A DNA stretch of 64,000 bases. Origin: Paenibacillus chibensis. GTDB taxonomy: Bacteria; Bacillota; Bacilli; Paenibacillales; Paenibacillaceae. A program made the translations under genes and the position numbers. This document shows, in pieces, positions 51,991 through 60,149 of the stretch (within the stretch, counting starts at the first letter, position 1; each line of letters begins with the position of its first letter). The notes below the pieces were generated by a model. The model did no database searches and was not told the origin of the DNA. It saw only the letters and a list, made by a program, of their open reading frames with translations. Location of the stretch: NCBI RefSeq assembly GCF_004001045.1, contig NZ_BIMK01000031.1, forward strand, positions 50,693-114,692, in the 5' to 3' direction.

Positions 51991-53190
51991 ATGAAGAATA
52001 AAATCGCTTATTTGGATGGATTGAGAGGGCTGGCGGCCTGCGTGGTCGTGGTTTCCCACTTTTGCCAGGTTTTCGCGCCGTCCGTTTTCGAAGGAAAACC
52101 GGAAATTGCCCATTTTCCCTTCGAAGGCTTGGCCGCGCGCACGCCGTTGAACCTGATGTTCAACGGCAACTTCTCGGTTTGCGTCTTTTTCGTGCTGAGC
52201 GGTTACGTGCTGAGCTGGCGCTATTTTCTCACGAAGGACAAGATGCATATCTACGCGTCCGCGCTGCGCAGGTTTTTCCGGCTCGCCCTTCCGGCTTCGC
52301 TGTCGGTTTGCCTCGCTTTCGCCGTCATGCGGCTGGGCTTGGGATTCTATGAAGACATCCGCCAAATGACGTGGTCATCGATGCCCGATCCGTTCACGGC
52401 CAGCCCCCGCGTTCTCGACATGATCCGGGAGGCCTTGCTGCATACCTTCTTCACTTATGGATCCGCTTACAATCCCGTGTTATGGACGATGACGTACGAG
52501 CTGCTGGGCTCCTTCCTCATCTTCGGGTTTCTGCTGACCCTCGGCCGCTTCAGGCTGCGGATCATCGGTTACGCGGTTCTTGCGGTGCTGCTCGCCGATT
52601 CCTATTACCTCGGCTTCGTGCTCGGCATGGCGCTCAGCGACCTGACGTACAGCAGCGGCCGCAACCGGTTGACCGCCGTACTCCCCTCCTGGAGCGCTCC
52701 CCTTTTGTTGAGCGCCGGGCTGTATCTCGGCTCTTTTCCCTACGTGGGGACCGGCAATACCATCTACTCCATTCTCGTATGGAAGGGCTCGTCCACCTTT
52801 TCGTTCTTCGTGTTCTACCACACGCTGGGCGCTTGCCTTACCTTGACGGCCCTGCTGATCTCACCCCGTCTCAAAACGCTGTTCGGCCGGCAGCCCTTCC
52901 TCTATCTCGGCCGCGTATCCTTTTCGCTATACCTGGTTCATTTCACCATGATTTGCTCCCTCGGGTCCTATCTGTTCTATCAACTTCACCTCCTGTTCCC
53001 GTACGGCGTCAGCACAGCCCTCACCGTTATCCTAACAACTCCTTTCATCTTTGCAGTAGCTCATTTTTTCTGCCGGTTCGTCGACGCTCCCACGCTGGCG
53101 GTGCTTGGTCCGTGGAGCTGGCGGGTCATGGCTCGGCTGGTTCGGAAAAAGACCGGGCGTGTGCCGGTTGAAAAGTCGAAGGGGGTTTAG
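51991..53190 (+). CDS. Acyltransferase family 3 membrane protein (OafA/YrhL-like)
   Basis: 399 aa, about ten membrane segments. Starts AYLDGLRGLAACVVVVSHF with the LDGLRG motif and the catalytic-site His of acyltransferase 3 proteins; FFVLSGYVLSWRYF, WTMTYELLGSFLIF and RVSFSLYLVHF follow the usual order. Such proteins O-acetylate sugars of cell-wall polymers, capsules or exported glycans. No SGNH domain is fused. Divergent from the araC-type gene; GGGAGG precedes the ATG. Confidence 0.88.
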   Translation: MKNKIAYLDGLRGLAACVVVVSHFCQVFAPSVFEGKPEIAHFPFEGLAARTPLNLMFNGNFSVCVFFVLSGYVLSWRYFLTKDKMHIYASALRRFFRLALPASLSVCLAFAVMRLGLGFYEDIRQMTWSSMPDPFTASPRVLDMIREALLHTFFTYGSAYNPVLWTMTYELLGSFLIFGFLLTLGRFRLRIIGYAVLAVLLADSYYLGFVLGMALSDLTYSSGRNRLTAVLPSWSAPLLLSAGLYLGSFPYVGTGNTIYSILVWKGSSTFSFFVFYHTLGACLTLTALLISPRLKTLFGRQPFLYLGRVSFSLYLVHFTMICSLGSYLFYQLHLLFPYGVSTALTVILTTPFIFAVAHFFCRFVDAPTLAVLGPWSWRVMARLVRKKTGRVPVEKSKGV

Positions 53191-53222
53191 CGCACAACCT
53201 GTGAGCGAACTCTTCCCAATGC

Positions 53223-53287
53223 AAAAAAAATCTCCGGAGACTCGTTCCAGCGCTGCCGTGCGCTATCAACAAGTCTCCATGGAGATT
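53223..53287 (-). terminator. Large hairpin terminator of the Gfo/Idh pair
   Basis: Bipartite arms: AATCTCC and GGAGACT (53229-53242) pair with AGTCTCC and GGAGATT (53272-53287, with a two-base bulge) around a 29-base loop. On the minus strand an eight-T run follows. The inner segment 53274-53285 is also a perfect palindrome by itself. Confidence 0.65.
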
Positions 53288-53340
53288 GCAAATAGAGTCA
53301 GCCAACTGCCGTCGGCTGCTTCTTTAATGGGCGCAACGCA

Positions 53341-53374
53341 AAGCAGCCATTTCCCTCTGCGAAAATGGCTGCTT
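53341..53374 (-). terminator. First hairpin after the Gfo/Idh pair
   Basis: AAGCAGCCATTT (53341-53352) pairs perfectly with AAATGGCTGCTT (53363-53374). T-run short on the minus strand; lies 19 bases past the stop and in tandem with the next hairpin. Confidence 0.7.
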
Positions 53375-53393
53375 TGTCTGTTCTTGCCGCTTA

Positions 53394-54236
53394 TCAGCTC
53401 CCCGGCAGATCGATCCAGCGATACGGCTGCTTGGCGGCGATCCATCCGTTTTCGATGATCGACATGATGGCGACCGTCTCGGCAGGCGGCACGCTCGCAT
53501 GGCCCGTCTCGAAGAACGCCACCAAATCCCGGATGAACCGCTGAAAATAATCCGAAGCCGGCTGCGCGACGCGGCAGGCGCCCGAATCGTAGTTGACGGC
53601 CATCATGAACGGGCAGCCGGCACCCGGCTGCTGAATCGTGGCCTGGCGGCCGCCCGCAAATTCGATCAGCAGGGCCGGCGCGGCTTCCGTGCCGATGAAC
53701 ATGACACGCTTCGCGTCCGGACCCATCAACGCAACGACCGGCTCGATCTGGTGGATCGAGTAGTTCTCGAACGAGCCCGGCCCGAGGCTTGAAATCACCC
53801 GAATCCCCGCGCGCTCGACATCCCCGTATTCGTCGGCATAACGCAGCGCGGATGAGGAATACAGCGGCGTGTGATGCTGCGCGGCCCGCTCGAACAGGCG
53901 CAGCGCAGCCTCTCGGTCAGGCGCGAACGTCTTGTCCACGTACGTCGGCTTCCCGGAAGCGAGCGGCAGCGCCGCCAGCGCCTCATGCTGCTCCGGGTTG
54001 TCGGGCGACAGCACAATGAGGTAGTCGCTTCGTTCGATGACCTCTTCGATCGTAGCGCACCAAACCACGCCGTGCTTGGCGCACCAATCCCGGTTGGTCA
54101 GTCCATGCTCCGCGTCCTTGACCGCATGCGCAAACGCGACCTCCATCGCCCCGCCCGAGGCTTCCTTGATCCATCCGGGGTATTGATTGGCATGCCATTC
54201 GTCCAGGTAGTAGTCGATAAAGCCGATTTTCTTCAT
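53394..54236 (-). CDS. Short Gfo/Idh/MocA-like protein
   Basis: 280 aa, shorter than usual members. N-terminus KKIGFIDYYLDEWHANQYPGWI lacks the GxGxxG loop of the family, though the later SDYLIVLSPDNPEQHEALAA and the KPTYVDKTFAPDREAALRLF (in place of EKP) fit the Rossmann half. It may bind NAD weakly or not at all. The start overlaps the upstream dehydrogenase stop by ATGA. Reminds me of Paenibacillus proteins seen next to Gfo/Idh genes; function unknown. Confidence 0.72.
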   Translation of the reverse strand: MKKIGFIDYYLDEWHANQYPGWIKEASGGAMEVAFAHAVKDAEHGLTNRDWCAKHGVVWCATIEEVIERSDYLIVLSPDNPEQHEALAALPLASGKPTYVDKTFAPDREAALRLFERAAQHHTPLYSSSALRYADEYGDVERAGIRVISSLGPGSFENYSIHQIEPVVALMGPDAKRVMFIGTEAAPALLIEFAGGRQATIQQPGAGCPFMMAVNYDSGACRVAQPASDYFQRFIRDLVAFFETGHASVPPAETVAIMSIIENGWIAAKQPYRWIDLPGS

Positions 54237-55312
54237 GCCTCCGCGCCCGCCTTCACCAGGGATACCTCGCGGCCTTCGCTCGACGATTCGTAAATCGCCT
54301 CGATCATTTGTGCGGTCAGGATCACGGTATCGATGTGCGACGGCAGCTTTTCGCCTGAATGGATGCCCGCGATAAAGCCGTCGATCTCCTCTTGGAACGC
54401 GTTGGTCTTCGTATAGCTCGGCGTGCTTTCGATCAAGGCGCCGTGCTTGGCCGAATAGAGCGTAAACTCCTTGCCGTACTGGAGGCGGATGCCCGCCTTG
54501 TCGCCGAGGAAATCGATGTACGTCTCCTCCACGCCGATGTTTTGCGCCCAGGCGCCGTTGAGCGAAATCGACGGTCCTTCGGTCCGGATCATCGCGGTCA
54601 CGAAATCGTCCACGTCGTAACTGCCCTCATAATTCGGCGGCCCCGCCCACATGCTGAGGTATGCATAATTCCGCAAATCCTGTCCCAGCTTGGAATACGC
54701 CTGTCCCGTCACCGTCTTCGGCCGCGGATCGCCCGTACAGTACATCACAATATCAAGATAATGCACGCCCCAATCGATCAGCGCCCCGCCGCCCGCGACT
54801 GCCTTGGTCGTGAAGTCGCCGCCGAGTCCGGGAATGGAGCGATGCGCGCGGAAGCTGACCACGACGTGGTACAGCTCGCCGAGCTCGCCGCTTTCGATCA
54901 TCTGCTTGATGATGTTGACGCCTTTATTGAAGCGGTTGACGACGCCGATGTTCAGCGTCATGCCGGTCTCGTGCTGCACGCGCTGCATTTCGAGCGCCTC
55001 CTTGTACGTCCGGGCCGCCGGCTTCTCGCACAGCACATGCTTGCCCGCGCGCATGCAGTCGATCGCAATCGATGCATGGACGTTATTCGGCGTACAGATC
55101 GACACCGCCACGACTTCCGGGTCCTCCAGTACCGTATGGTAATCCTCCACCGCCGAGCCGCAGCCGTACTCCTCTACCGCCTTCTCGGCCCGCTCCTTGC
55201 GGATGTCGCAAAAATACTTGATCTCCGCATCCTCGTTCGCCATGTAAGCCGGGATATGCGCATTGTTCGCAATCGTTCCGCAGCCGATGACGGCTACAAT
55301 CGTTTTGGACAT
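54233..55312 (-). CDS. Gfo/Idh/MocA-family oxidoreductase
   Basis: 359 aa. GxGxxG loop (VAVIGCGTIANNAHIPAYM), HVLCEKPAARTYKEALEM (EKP), DWGVHYLDIVMYCTGDPRP and a C-terminal sheet domain; the active-site Lys of EKP and the D(G)xHxxD pattern (His in GVHYLD) are intact. Oxidises or epimerises a sugar with NAD(P). Promoter region has the 53-bp element (copy B) found also before the sugar ABC operon 4.6 kb away. Confidence 0.92.
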   Translation of the reverse strand: MSKTIVAVIGCGTIANNAHIPAYMANEDAEIKYFCDIRKERAEKAVEEYGCGSAVEDYHTVLEDPEVVAVSICTPNNVHASIAIDCMRAGKHVLCEKPAARTYKEALEMQRVQHETGMTLNIGVVNRFNKGVNIIKQMIESGELGELYHVVVSFRAHRSIPGLGGDFTTKAVAGGGALIDWGVHYLDIVMYCTGDPRPKTVTGQAYSKLGQDLRNYAYLSMWAGPPNYEGSYDVDDFVTAMIRTEGPSISLNGAWAQNIGVEETYIDFLGDKAGIRLQYGKEFTLYSAKHGALIESTPSYTKTNAFQEEIDGFIAGIHSGEKLPSHIDTVILTAQMIEAIYESSSEGREVSLVKAGAEA

Positions 55313-55475
55313 CGTCTCTTCCCTCCGTTAGTTCGCATCCGGATGATGCAGCTCCGGATGGCATAAAGTTATATAGGTGACCGGCTAACGCCCTCGGAAT
55401 GACGCGCCCGCCGCCCTTGCGGCCGGCCGGCAATTCATTCATCAAAGCATGGCGGCCAGCTTACCGATAGATTAA

Positions 55476-55528
55476 CATGTAAGCGGTTTACTTGATTTGA
55501 ATATTGTATGTGAAAATAGGATTATCGT
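55476..55528 (-). promoter_or_regulatory. 53-bp control element, copy B (Gfo/Idh operon)
   Basis: CATGTAAGCG (55476-55485) and GGATTATCGT (55519-55528), the same outer boxes, inner ATTT and TATTGT blocks and total length as copy A at 50852. It lies about 165 bases upstream of the dehydrogenase ATG. Match between copies is roughly 40 of 53 positions by eye, in non-coding DNA. Confidence 0.7.
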
Positions 55529-55724
55529 ATCCGTTTTGAAGCGGCCATGAAGCCACTGAATCCAAAGACCGATCGCGGAACAAGCCATATGGGCTTGATT
55601 AAAAATTATGCGGGGCGGCGGCGGGGTATGACTTGTTACATATCTTATAAAGACCATAAAGTTAACCGGATTCGGATCTTTGTGAGAGAGTTGGCATGGT
55701 CTAGAGAAAGCCAGGTCAAAAAAA

Positions 55725-55758
55725 CAAAAAAAAGAGCACGCGGTCGATCCGCATGCTC
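55725..55758 (-). terminator. Terminator of the yjfB-like gene
   Basis: 10-bp arms with one G-U (55734-55743 and 55749-55758), loop TCGAT, followed by eight or more T on the minus strand. Confidence 0.9.
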
Positions 55759-55830
55759 TCTATGTTCTCGTTTCCAACGGCATCCGCTACATGCATGGGC
55801 TTACGCACATGTACAACGCGCCATTTGAGA

Positions 55831-56007
55831 TCAAATCGAAATGTCCAGCTTCTTGCCCAGGTTGGGGTCGATGCTCTTTTCCATCATCTGAATCAGGTTC
55901 TGCCCCTGCAATTCCGCCTGGCCCTTGGCCATGCGAAGCACCGCTACGCCGACCTGCTCGTGCAGCGCCGCCTGGCTCATCGATGTAGACAAAGCCGCAA
56001 TATCCAT
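55831..56007 (-). CDS. yjfB: YjfB-like putative motility protein
   Basis: 58 aa from the second of two tandem ATGs (AAAGGAGG seven bases before). MDIAALSTSMSQAALHEQVG, VLRMAKGQAELQGQNL and the C-terminal DPNLGKKLDIS match the small YjfB family, which in Bacillus is controlled by the motility sigma factor and has no known biochemical role. Single gene with its own terminator. An ACCGATAT sequence upstream fits a sigma-D -10. Confidence 0.82.
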   Translation of the reverse strand: MDIAALSTSMSQAALHEQVGVAVLRMAKGQAELQGQNLIQMMEKSIDPNLGKKLDISI

Positions 56008-56029
56008 CATGCCACCTCCTTTGCCCTTT

Positions 56030-56056
56030 ATATCGGTTTCCGGTGGAAATCTCATC
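56030..56056 (-). promoter_or_regulatory. Possible sigma-D promoter of the yjfB-like gene
   Basis: ACCGATAT (56030-56037) matches the sigma-D -10 (GCCGATAT) in 7 of 8 bases at a proper distance from the gene. The -35 at 15 bases (GATG instead of TAAA) is poor, so this is tentative. Confidence 0.35.
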
Positions 56057-56112
56057 AACTCCCGCGTGGTGTTTTCTTGGCGCTGTATTTTTCCGTATTC
56101 CAGCCGTTCCGG

Positions 56113-57015
56113 CTAGAGGACTCCCTTTTTCACATTGCGGTACAGATGGTGATACACCTCATGCGGATACAGATGGAACCTCTCCTTCAACGCCACGCAG
56201 ACCGAGATGATCCTATCCGTCCCTTCCGAATTTATCTCGAAATCGATGCCGCGCGACGTGAGATAGTGGTACATCGCCTGCTTGCGCTCCAAGCTGTCCC
56301 CCAGCCCTTCCCTGTACCTCCGGCTCCAGCCGAACACGGCGCGCTTCCATTCCTCCAGGGTCACAGGCTCGTGCGCAGGCGGCTCCGATTGATCCAGCTC
56401 GTCATATAGACTCTGAAAAACCAAATCATACAGCTTTTTGTCCCGCCGGACGCGGCGAATGGCTTCCGGAAGCTCCAGCTGCAAGAAAAAATGCTCCACT
56501 TCGTCCTGAAACGTATCCAGCAGCGGAAAGCGCGAGGCGTATCCCAGGCTTTCGACCAAACTCGTGTAATACCATTTCTGCTGCTCATAACCGCGTTTGA
56601 AGCGTCTCCATACCGCATCCCCGTGAGCGTCAAAATCCCGGAGGGTGGAACGCAGGTTATGAAGCTTATCCGCACAAGAGAGCTGCCTGAGAGGCAAATC
56701 GGCGCTTTTCAAAAATGTCAGCGTATGCTCCTTCCGCGCTTCCCAAGGCGCCGATTTATCCGGCTCCGACGCTCCCTGCACCAGGCGGAGAACCTCGCTG
56801 CCGAAACGGCTGTGAAGCTCCTCCTCCGTCGTGTCCGTATCCTCCAGCGTATCGTGAAGCAGGCCGCCGATGACAACGTCCTCGCTGCATTTCGCCTGCT
56901 GCAGAATCATGGCTACCCCGTACGGGTGGCTGATATAAGGAATGTCCGTCCCCTTCCGAAGCTGATCCCGGTGCGCGGCCGCGGCGAATTCAATGGCAAG
57001 ATCCAATCGAGACAT
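56113..57015 (-). CDS. HD-domain protein related to alarmone hydrolases
   Basis: 300 aa. Residues ~1-160 are an HD hydrolase like the small alarmone hydrolases/SpoT N-terminus: AAAAHRDQLRKGTDIPYISHP, VVIGGLLHDTLEDTDTTEEE, RFGSEVLRLVQGASEPDK and LSCADKLHNLRSTLRDF. The HD pair and ED residues of the (p)ppGpp hydrolase site are present. The C-terminal 140 residues are helical and not recognised; there is no synthetase domain. It may hydrolyse (p)ppGpp or another nucleotide, and so oppose the synthetase encoded at 24254. Confidence 0.85.
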   Translation of the reverse strand: MSRLDLAIEFAAAAHRDQLRKGTDIPYISHPYGVAMILQQAKCSEDVVIGGLLHDTLEDTDTTEEELHSRFGSEVLRLVQGASEPDKSAPWEARKEHTLTFLKSADLPLRQLSCADKLHNLRSTLRDFDAHGDAVWRRFKRGYEQQKWYYTSLVESLGYASRFPLLDTFQDEVEHFFLQLELPEAIRRVRRDKKLYDLVFQSLYDELDQSEPPAHEPVTLEEWKRAVFGWSRRYREGLGDSLERKQAMYHYLTSRGIDFEINSEGTDRIISVCVALKERFHLYPHEVYHHLYRNVKKGVL

Positions 57016-57174
57016 AGGGCCCCCTCCTTTTCTTTACATTATATATGAACGGGGGGCCGCATGCTGAATTCACTTCATATTCAGTTCATAAAGCTGCTTT
57101 CCCCATCTTGGCTTTTTTCCCAATTATCCTACTGACAGATGCATGTTGGAGATTAACTGCTGCACACATCCACT

Positions 57175-58404
57175 CTAAAAATCAGGCCCGGACAGGGCTT
57201 GTTGTGATGCTTTATGCGGAGCTTTTCTAACCAGACCGAAATAAGCGAGCATGGCTGCAGCGCTCGTAACTACAATAATTACGCCTAGCGGAACGGCGGT
57301 GTTTTCGCCCGCAATCCCGACCAATGGAGCAACCACCGCACCTAGAAGAAAAGGAATGACACCCAGCAGCGCGGCAGCACTACCCGCCATATTCGCCTGT
57401 CTCTCCATGGCAAGCGGAAATGCCGCAGTTGATGTCATGCCTATTGAACAAACAAAGAAAAACAGGGGGATGACCAAGGTGAAAAGCGGACCATGGACCG
57501 CAGCGACCACGAGCACGGCGATGCTTGCCAATAAGGCCACCCAGAGGCCAAATAACAGAAATGTCTGTTCAGAAATTCGATGCGCCATCCGCCCGACCAA
57601 TTGCGATCCGATAATCAAGCTGATGCCGTTCGATCCGAAAAGGAAAGCGAAAACGGCCGGTGTGACGCCATAAATATTTTGATAGATAAAAGGCGTTCCC
57701 GAAACATACGCAAAGACGCCGGCGATCATGATCCCCTGTGCCAGCATATAGCCGACAAACCGGCGATCACGCAAGAGCCGTCCGTAGCCGCGCAACTGGT
57801 TTGCGAAGTTGGGTTTCTCGCGTCTTTCCGCCGGGAGCGTCTCCTTCAAACGCCATTTTGTCATCGCCAATAAGTAAATTCCCAGCAGGGACAGTGCGAT
57901 AAACACGCCAACCCACGTCGTGAACGAAAGAATGCCGCTGCCTGCAATCGGTGCTGCAAGGGGACCCAAATTACCTACGAGCAAAAGCAAAGAGAAAAAT
58001 TTAGTAAGCTCGTGACCGCTGTATAGGTCGCGGGCTATTGCGCGCGAGATGACGATTCCCGCGGAAGCGGCAAACCCTTGGGCAAACCGGAACAGGATGA
58101 GTAGTCCAACATTCGGTGCGAATGCGCAAGCCAACGAGGAGATGATATATACGGCCATGGAAATCAGCAGTGGATTTCGTCTGCCATACACATCGCTGAG
58201 CGAGCCCATAACGAGCTGACCGATGCCTAGTCCAAGCAAACAAGCCGTCAGGCTAAATTGGACGAGTGATGCGCTTGTTCCGAAATTCTGTGCGATTTCA
58301 GGAAATGCCGGTAAGTACATATCAATCGTAAATGGGCCTAACGTCGAAAATATACCCAACAACAAAGCCAGGCTAAATACATTCCAATGATTATTTTTTG
58401 TCAT
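57175..58404 (-). CDS. Bcr/CflA-type MFS drug exporter
   Basis: 409 aa from the ATG of MTKNNHWNVFSLALLLG; a GTG 20 codons earlier is open but has no ribosome site. Twelve membrane segments with the family hallmarks DMYLPAFPEIAQNFG, motif A (GSLSDVYGRRNPLL), RFAQGFAASAGIVISRAIARD and GNLGPLAAPIAG. Exports antibiotics such as bicyclomycin or sulfonamide-like compounds by proton antiport. Single gene. Confidence 0.9.
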   Translation of the reverse strand: MTKNNHWNVFSLALLLGIFSTLGPFTIDMYLPAFPEIAQNFGTSASLVQFSLTACLLGLGIGQLVMGSLSDVYGRRNPLLISMAVYIISSLACAFAPNVGLLILFRFAQGFAASAGIVISRAIARDLYSGHELTKFFSLLLLVGNLGPLAAPIAGSGILSFTTWVGVFIALSLLGIYLLAMTKWRLKETLPAERREKPNFANQLRGYGRLLRDRRFVGYMLAQGIMIAGVFAYVSGTPFIYQNIYGVTPAVFAFLFGSNGISLIIGSQLVGRMAHRISEQTFLLFGLWVALLASIAVLVVAAVHGPLFTLVIPLFFFVCSIGMTSTAAFPLAMERQANMAGSAAALLGVIPFLLGAVVAPLVGIAGENTAVPLGVIIVVTSAAAMLAYFGLVRKAPHKASQQALSGPDF

Positions 58405-58695
58405 TATGAATAAAGTCCCCGTTCCTAGTATTGTTTCTATTTTTCTGATATGTTGTCCGATCACAGGCCTACATGACCGGTGGTGCAGCTCATCCTTTTT
58501 TCTCCGATCTCCTCTCCTTTCCTGGTCTTTGTTGTCTCCTCAGTCATGATTTCATGTTTAGTTGAGTATAAGGCTTAACGTTAACGGTCAGTCAAGGATT
58601 TTCGCTTAAAAGCGTAAAAATAAAACCTTACATTAGAGTAGATTACAGAAAAAGCAGCCCATCCTTAGATAGGCTGCCTACTTGTTCCGGTTGTC
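58405..58695. other. Region between MFS gene and CAO-N gene
   Basis: About 290 bases: the MFS upstream region with several purine-rich runs (AGGAAAGGAGAGGAG near 58500) and a 28-codon frame of no recognised family, then the terminator of the CAO-N gene. Confidence 0.45.
58649..58677 (-). terminator. Terminator of the CAO-N protein gene
   Basis: GCAGCC (58654-58659) with GGCTGC (58672-58677) plus an inner ATC/GAT, then five T on the minus strand. Confidence 0.8.
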
Positions 58696-59523
58696 TTATG
58701 GATTTGTATCGCTGATCTTCGTCAGAAAACCGTTCTGTCCGGCAGTATTCATGAATTGGTAAATGGATTGAACGGCTGAATAGGTAAACAGATACCATTG
58801 GTTCTCCGTCGCATCATATAACATCACATCGGGATCGCCCTTGGGATGAGATAATGTATAGACATCAAACCGTTTAATGCTGTTCCCTTTTTGATCCAAA
58901 AAATCAAACTGTCCACTCATGTAATAGGCCCCCGACGTAAGCTCGATAACACTCGATGTGTACCTGGCAGGGGCATCCACCTTACTTCCCTTGTTTTCAA
59001 AAATATGATAGATCGCTTCGTTATAGGCACTCCCATTTATTTGTTCTACGATGCTGCCCATGGTATAGTAAACTTCGTTCTGCAATGCCGTCACCTTCAC
59101 GCCGTCCAGAACAAACGGAGCAGGCTCAACAGATACGGTCGAATTTGTGTATTCGACGCTGCCGTTGAACGTTTCTGCAATAAAGCGAAGCGGAACCATG
59201 ATGCGATTATTCTTGATATATGGCGCTGCATCGAGAATCGCAGGTTTACCATTTTTCACCGCTGCTTTGCTCTTCAATGTTAAGATTACCCGCATATCGT
59301 TTTTGGAGAGCGTAACTTCCGAGCCCGACCAGTTGACCTTGGCTCCCAAATTTTCACTGATCAAACGCAAAGGCACCATCGTTCGATTGTTTTTCATTTC
59401 GGGCTTTACATCGGAGGCAATCGCATGACCTTGAATTTTTATTTGCATATCTGCCGCATATGCAGTTGAAGAGACAGATAAAATGAATGCAGCGATCGTT
59501 CCTGCAAGAACCTTTTTCATCAT
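58696..59523 (-). CDS. Secreted protein with two CAO-N domains
   Basis: 275 aa. Signal peptide (LAGTIAAFILSVSSTAYA). Two stalk repeats: ~25-80 (MKNNRTMVPLRLISENLGAKVNWS) and ~85-135 (IKNNRIMVPLRFIAETFNGSVEYT), then a C-terminal domain (~140-275) of unknown function (VKVTALQNEVYYTMGSIVEQ, YYMSGQFDFLDQKGN). Envelope role inferred. AAAGGAATCAAT precedes tandem ATGs. A perfect inverted repeat lies about 60 bases upstream. Confidence 0.85.
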   Translation of the reverse strand: MMKKVLAGTIAAFILSVSSTAYAADMQIKIQGHAIASDVKPEMKNNRTMVPLRLISENLGAKVNWSGSEVTLSKNDMRVILTLKSKAAVKNGKPAILDAAPYIKNNRIMVPLRFIAETFNGSVEYTNSTVSVEPAPFVLDGVKVTALQNEVYYTMGSIVEQINGSAYNEAIYHIFENKGSKVDAPARYTSSVIELTSGAYYMSGQFDFLDQKGNSIKRFDVYTLSHPKGDPDVMLYDATENQWYLFTYSAVQSIYQFMNTAGQNGFLTKISDTNP

Positions 59524-59584
59524 ATTGATTCCTTTCTTATCATATTTTAGCGGACAAATACTATAACGAGAACGATGACGTAAT

Positions 59585-59612
59585 GTTGCGCTAAACAGTA
59601 TGTTAGCGCAAC
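59585..59612. promoter_or_regulatory. Perfect 10-bp inverted repeat upstream of the CAO-N gene
   Basis: GTTGCGCTAA (59585-59594) and TTAGCGCAAC (59603-59612) with an 8-base spacer. No T-run on either side, and no gene ends nearby, so an operator is likelier than a terminator. No known consensus recognised. Confidence 0.5.
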
Positions 59613-59743
59613 GAAGGCAGCCTGTTTTTGGGTCGACTGCCTAAACAAAGCCATTCCCCTCTTTTGAAATTGCAACCATACTCGAACCCGTTCCGTATAT
59701 TAGGATACAAAACGCGAACGCGAATATATGGAGGTACTTAGAG

Positions 59744-59950
59744 ATGAATGAACAACAGGGATGCGTGAAATGCGGCAGCCGAAACGCCAAGACCAAAGAG
59801 GTGGCCATGACCGGCACGGGGCTCTCTAAAATGTTTGATATCCAGCACAATCAATTTGTCGTCGTCTATTGCGAAAATTGCGGCTATTCCGAATTTTACA
59901 ACAAACAATCATCCATGGGATCGAATATTCTTGACCTTTTCTTTGGTTAG
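59744..59950 (+). CDS. Small zinc-ribbon protein
   Basis: 68 aa. Two CxxC knuckles (CVKCGSR at 7-10 and CENCGYSEFY at 43-46) enclose TKEVAMTGTGLSKMFDIQHN and QFVVVYCENCGY, the pattern of small zinc-ribbon nucleic-acid-binding-like proteins common in Bacillales. GGAGG nine bases before the ATG. Function unknown. Confidence 0.8.
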   Translation: MNEQQGCVKCGSRNAKTKEVAMTGTGLSKMFDIQHNQFVVVYCENCGYSEFYNKQSSMGSNILDLFFG

Positions 59951-60106
59951 GAGGTGGAGGCTCGTCCTCCTCTCCCTTGACCCTAACGGGTTATCTGTTA
60001 AGGTGAAAAGATCGCGGCATAATGAATTCTTTTATAAACGGATTCCAATTTTAATGAAAACGGTACTGACATTCTGTTGTCTGGCCAGCCGCTTATTTCT
60101 CACATA

Positions 60107-60140
60107 TAAAAAGCACGCAGCAGATTAATCTGTGCGCGCT
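60107..60140 (-). terminator. Terminator of the sspH unit
   Basis: AGCACGCA (60112-60119) pairs with TGCGCGCT (60133-60140) with one G-U, and the inner CAGATTAATCTG folds back; five T follow on the minus strand. Confidence 0.8.
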
Positions 60141-60149
60141 TCCCTTTGA

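Larger units (their letters stand above)
55313..55830. other. Control region of the Gfo/Idh pair and 3' region of the yjfB-like gene
   Basis: About 520 bases. 55476-55528 is the shared 53-bp element; 55725-55758 is a terminator. Between them (55529-55724) I found no promoter, RNA structure or coding frame that I trust. Confidence 0.55.

Noticed and set aside
54359..55366. 335-aa plus-strand frame opposite the Gfo/Idh gene
   Set aside because: Antisense shadow; His/Arg-rich with no domain.
55547..55828. 93-aa plus-strand frame in the region after the shared element
   Set aside because: No ribosome site, runs through the yjfB terminator, no family resemblance.
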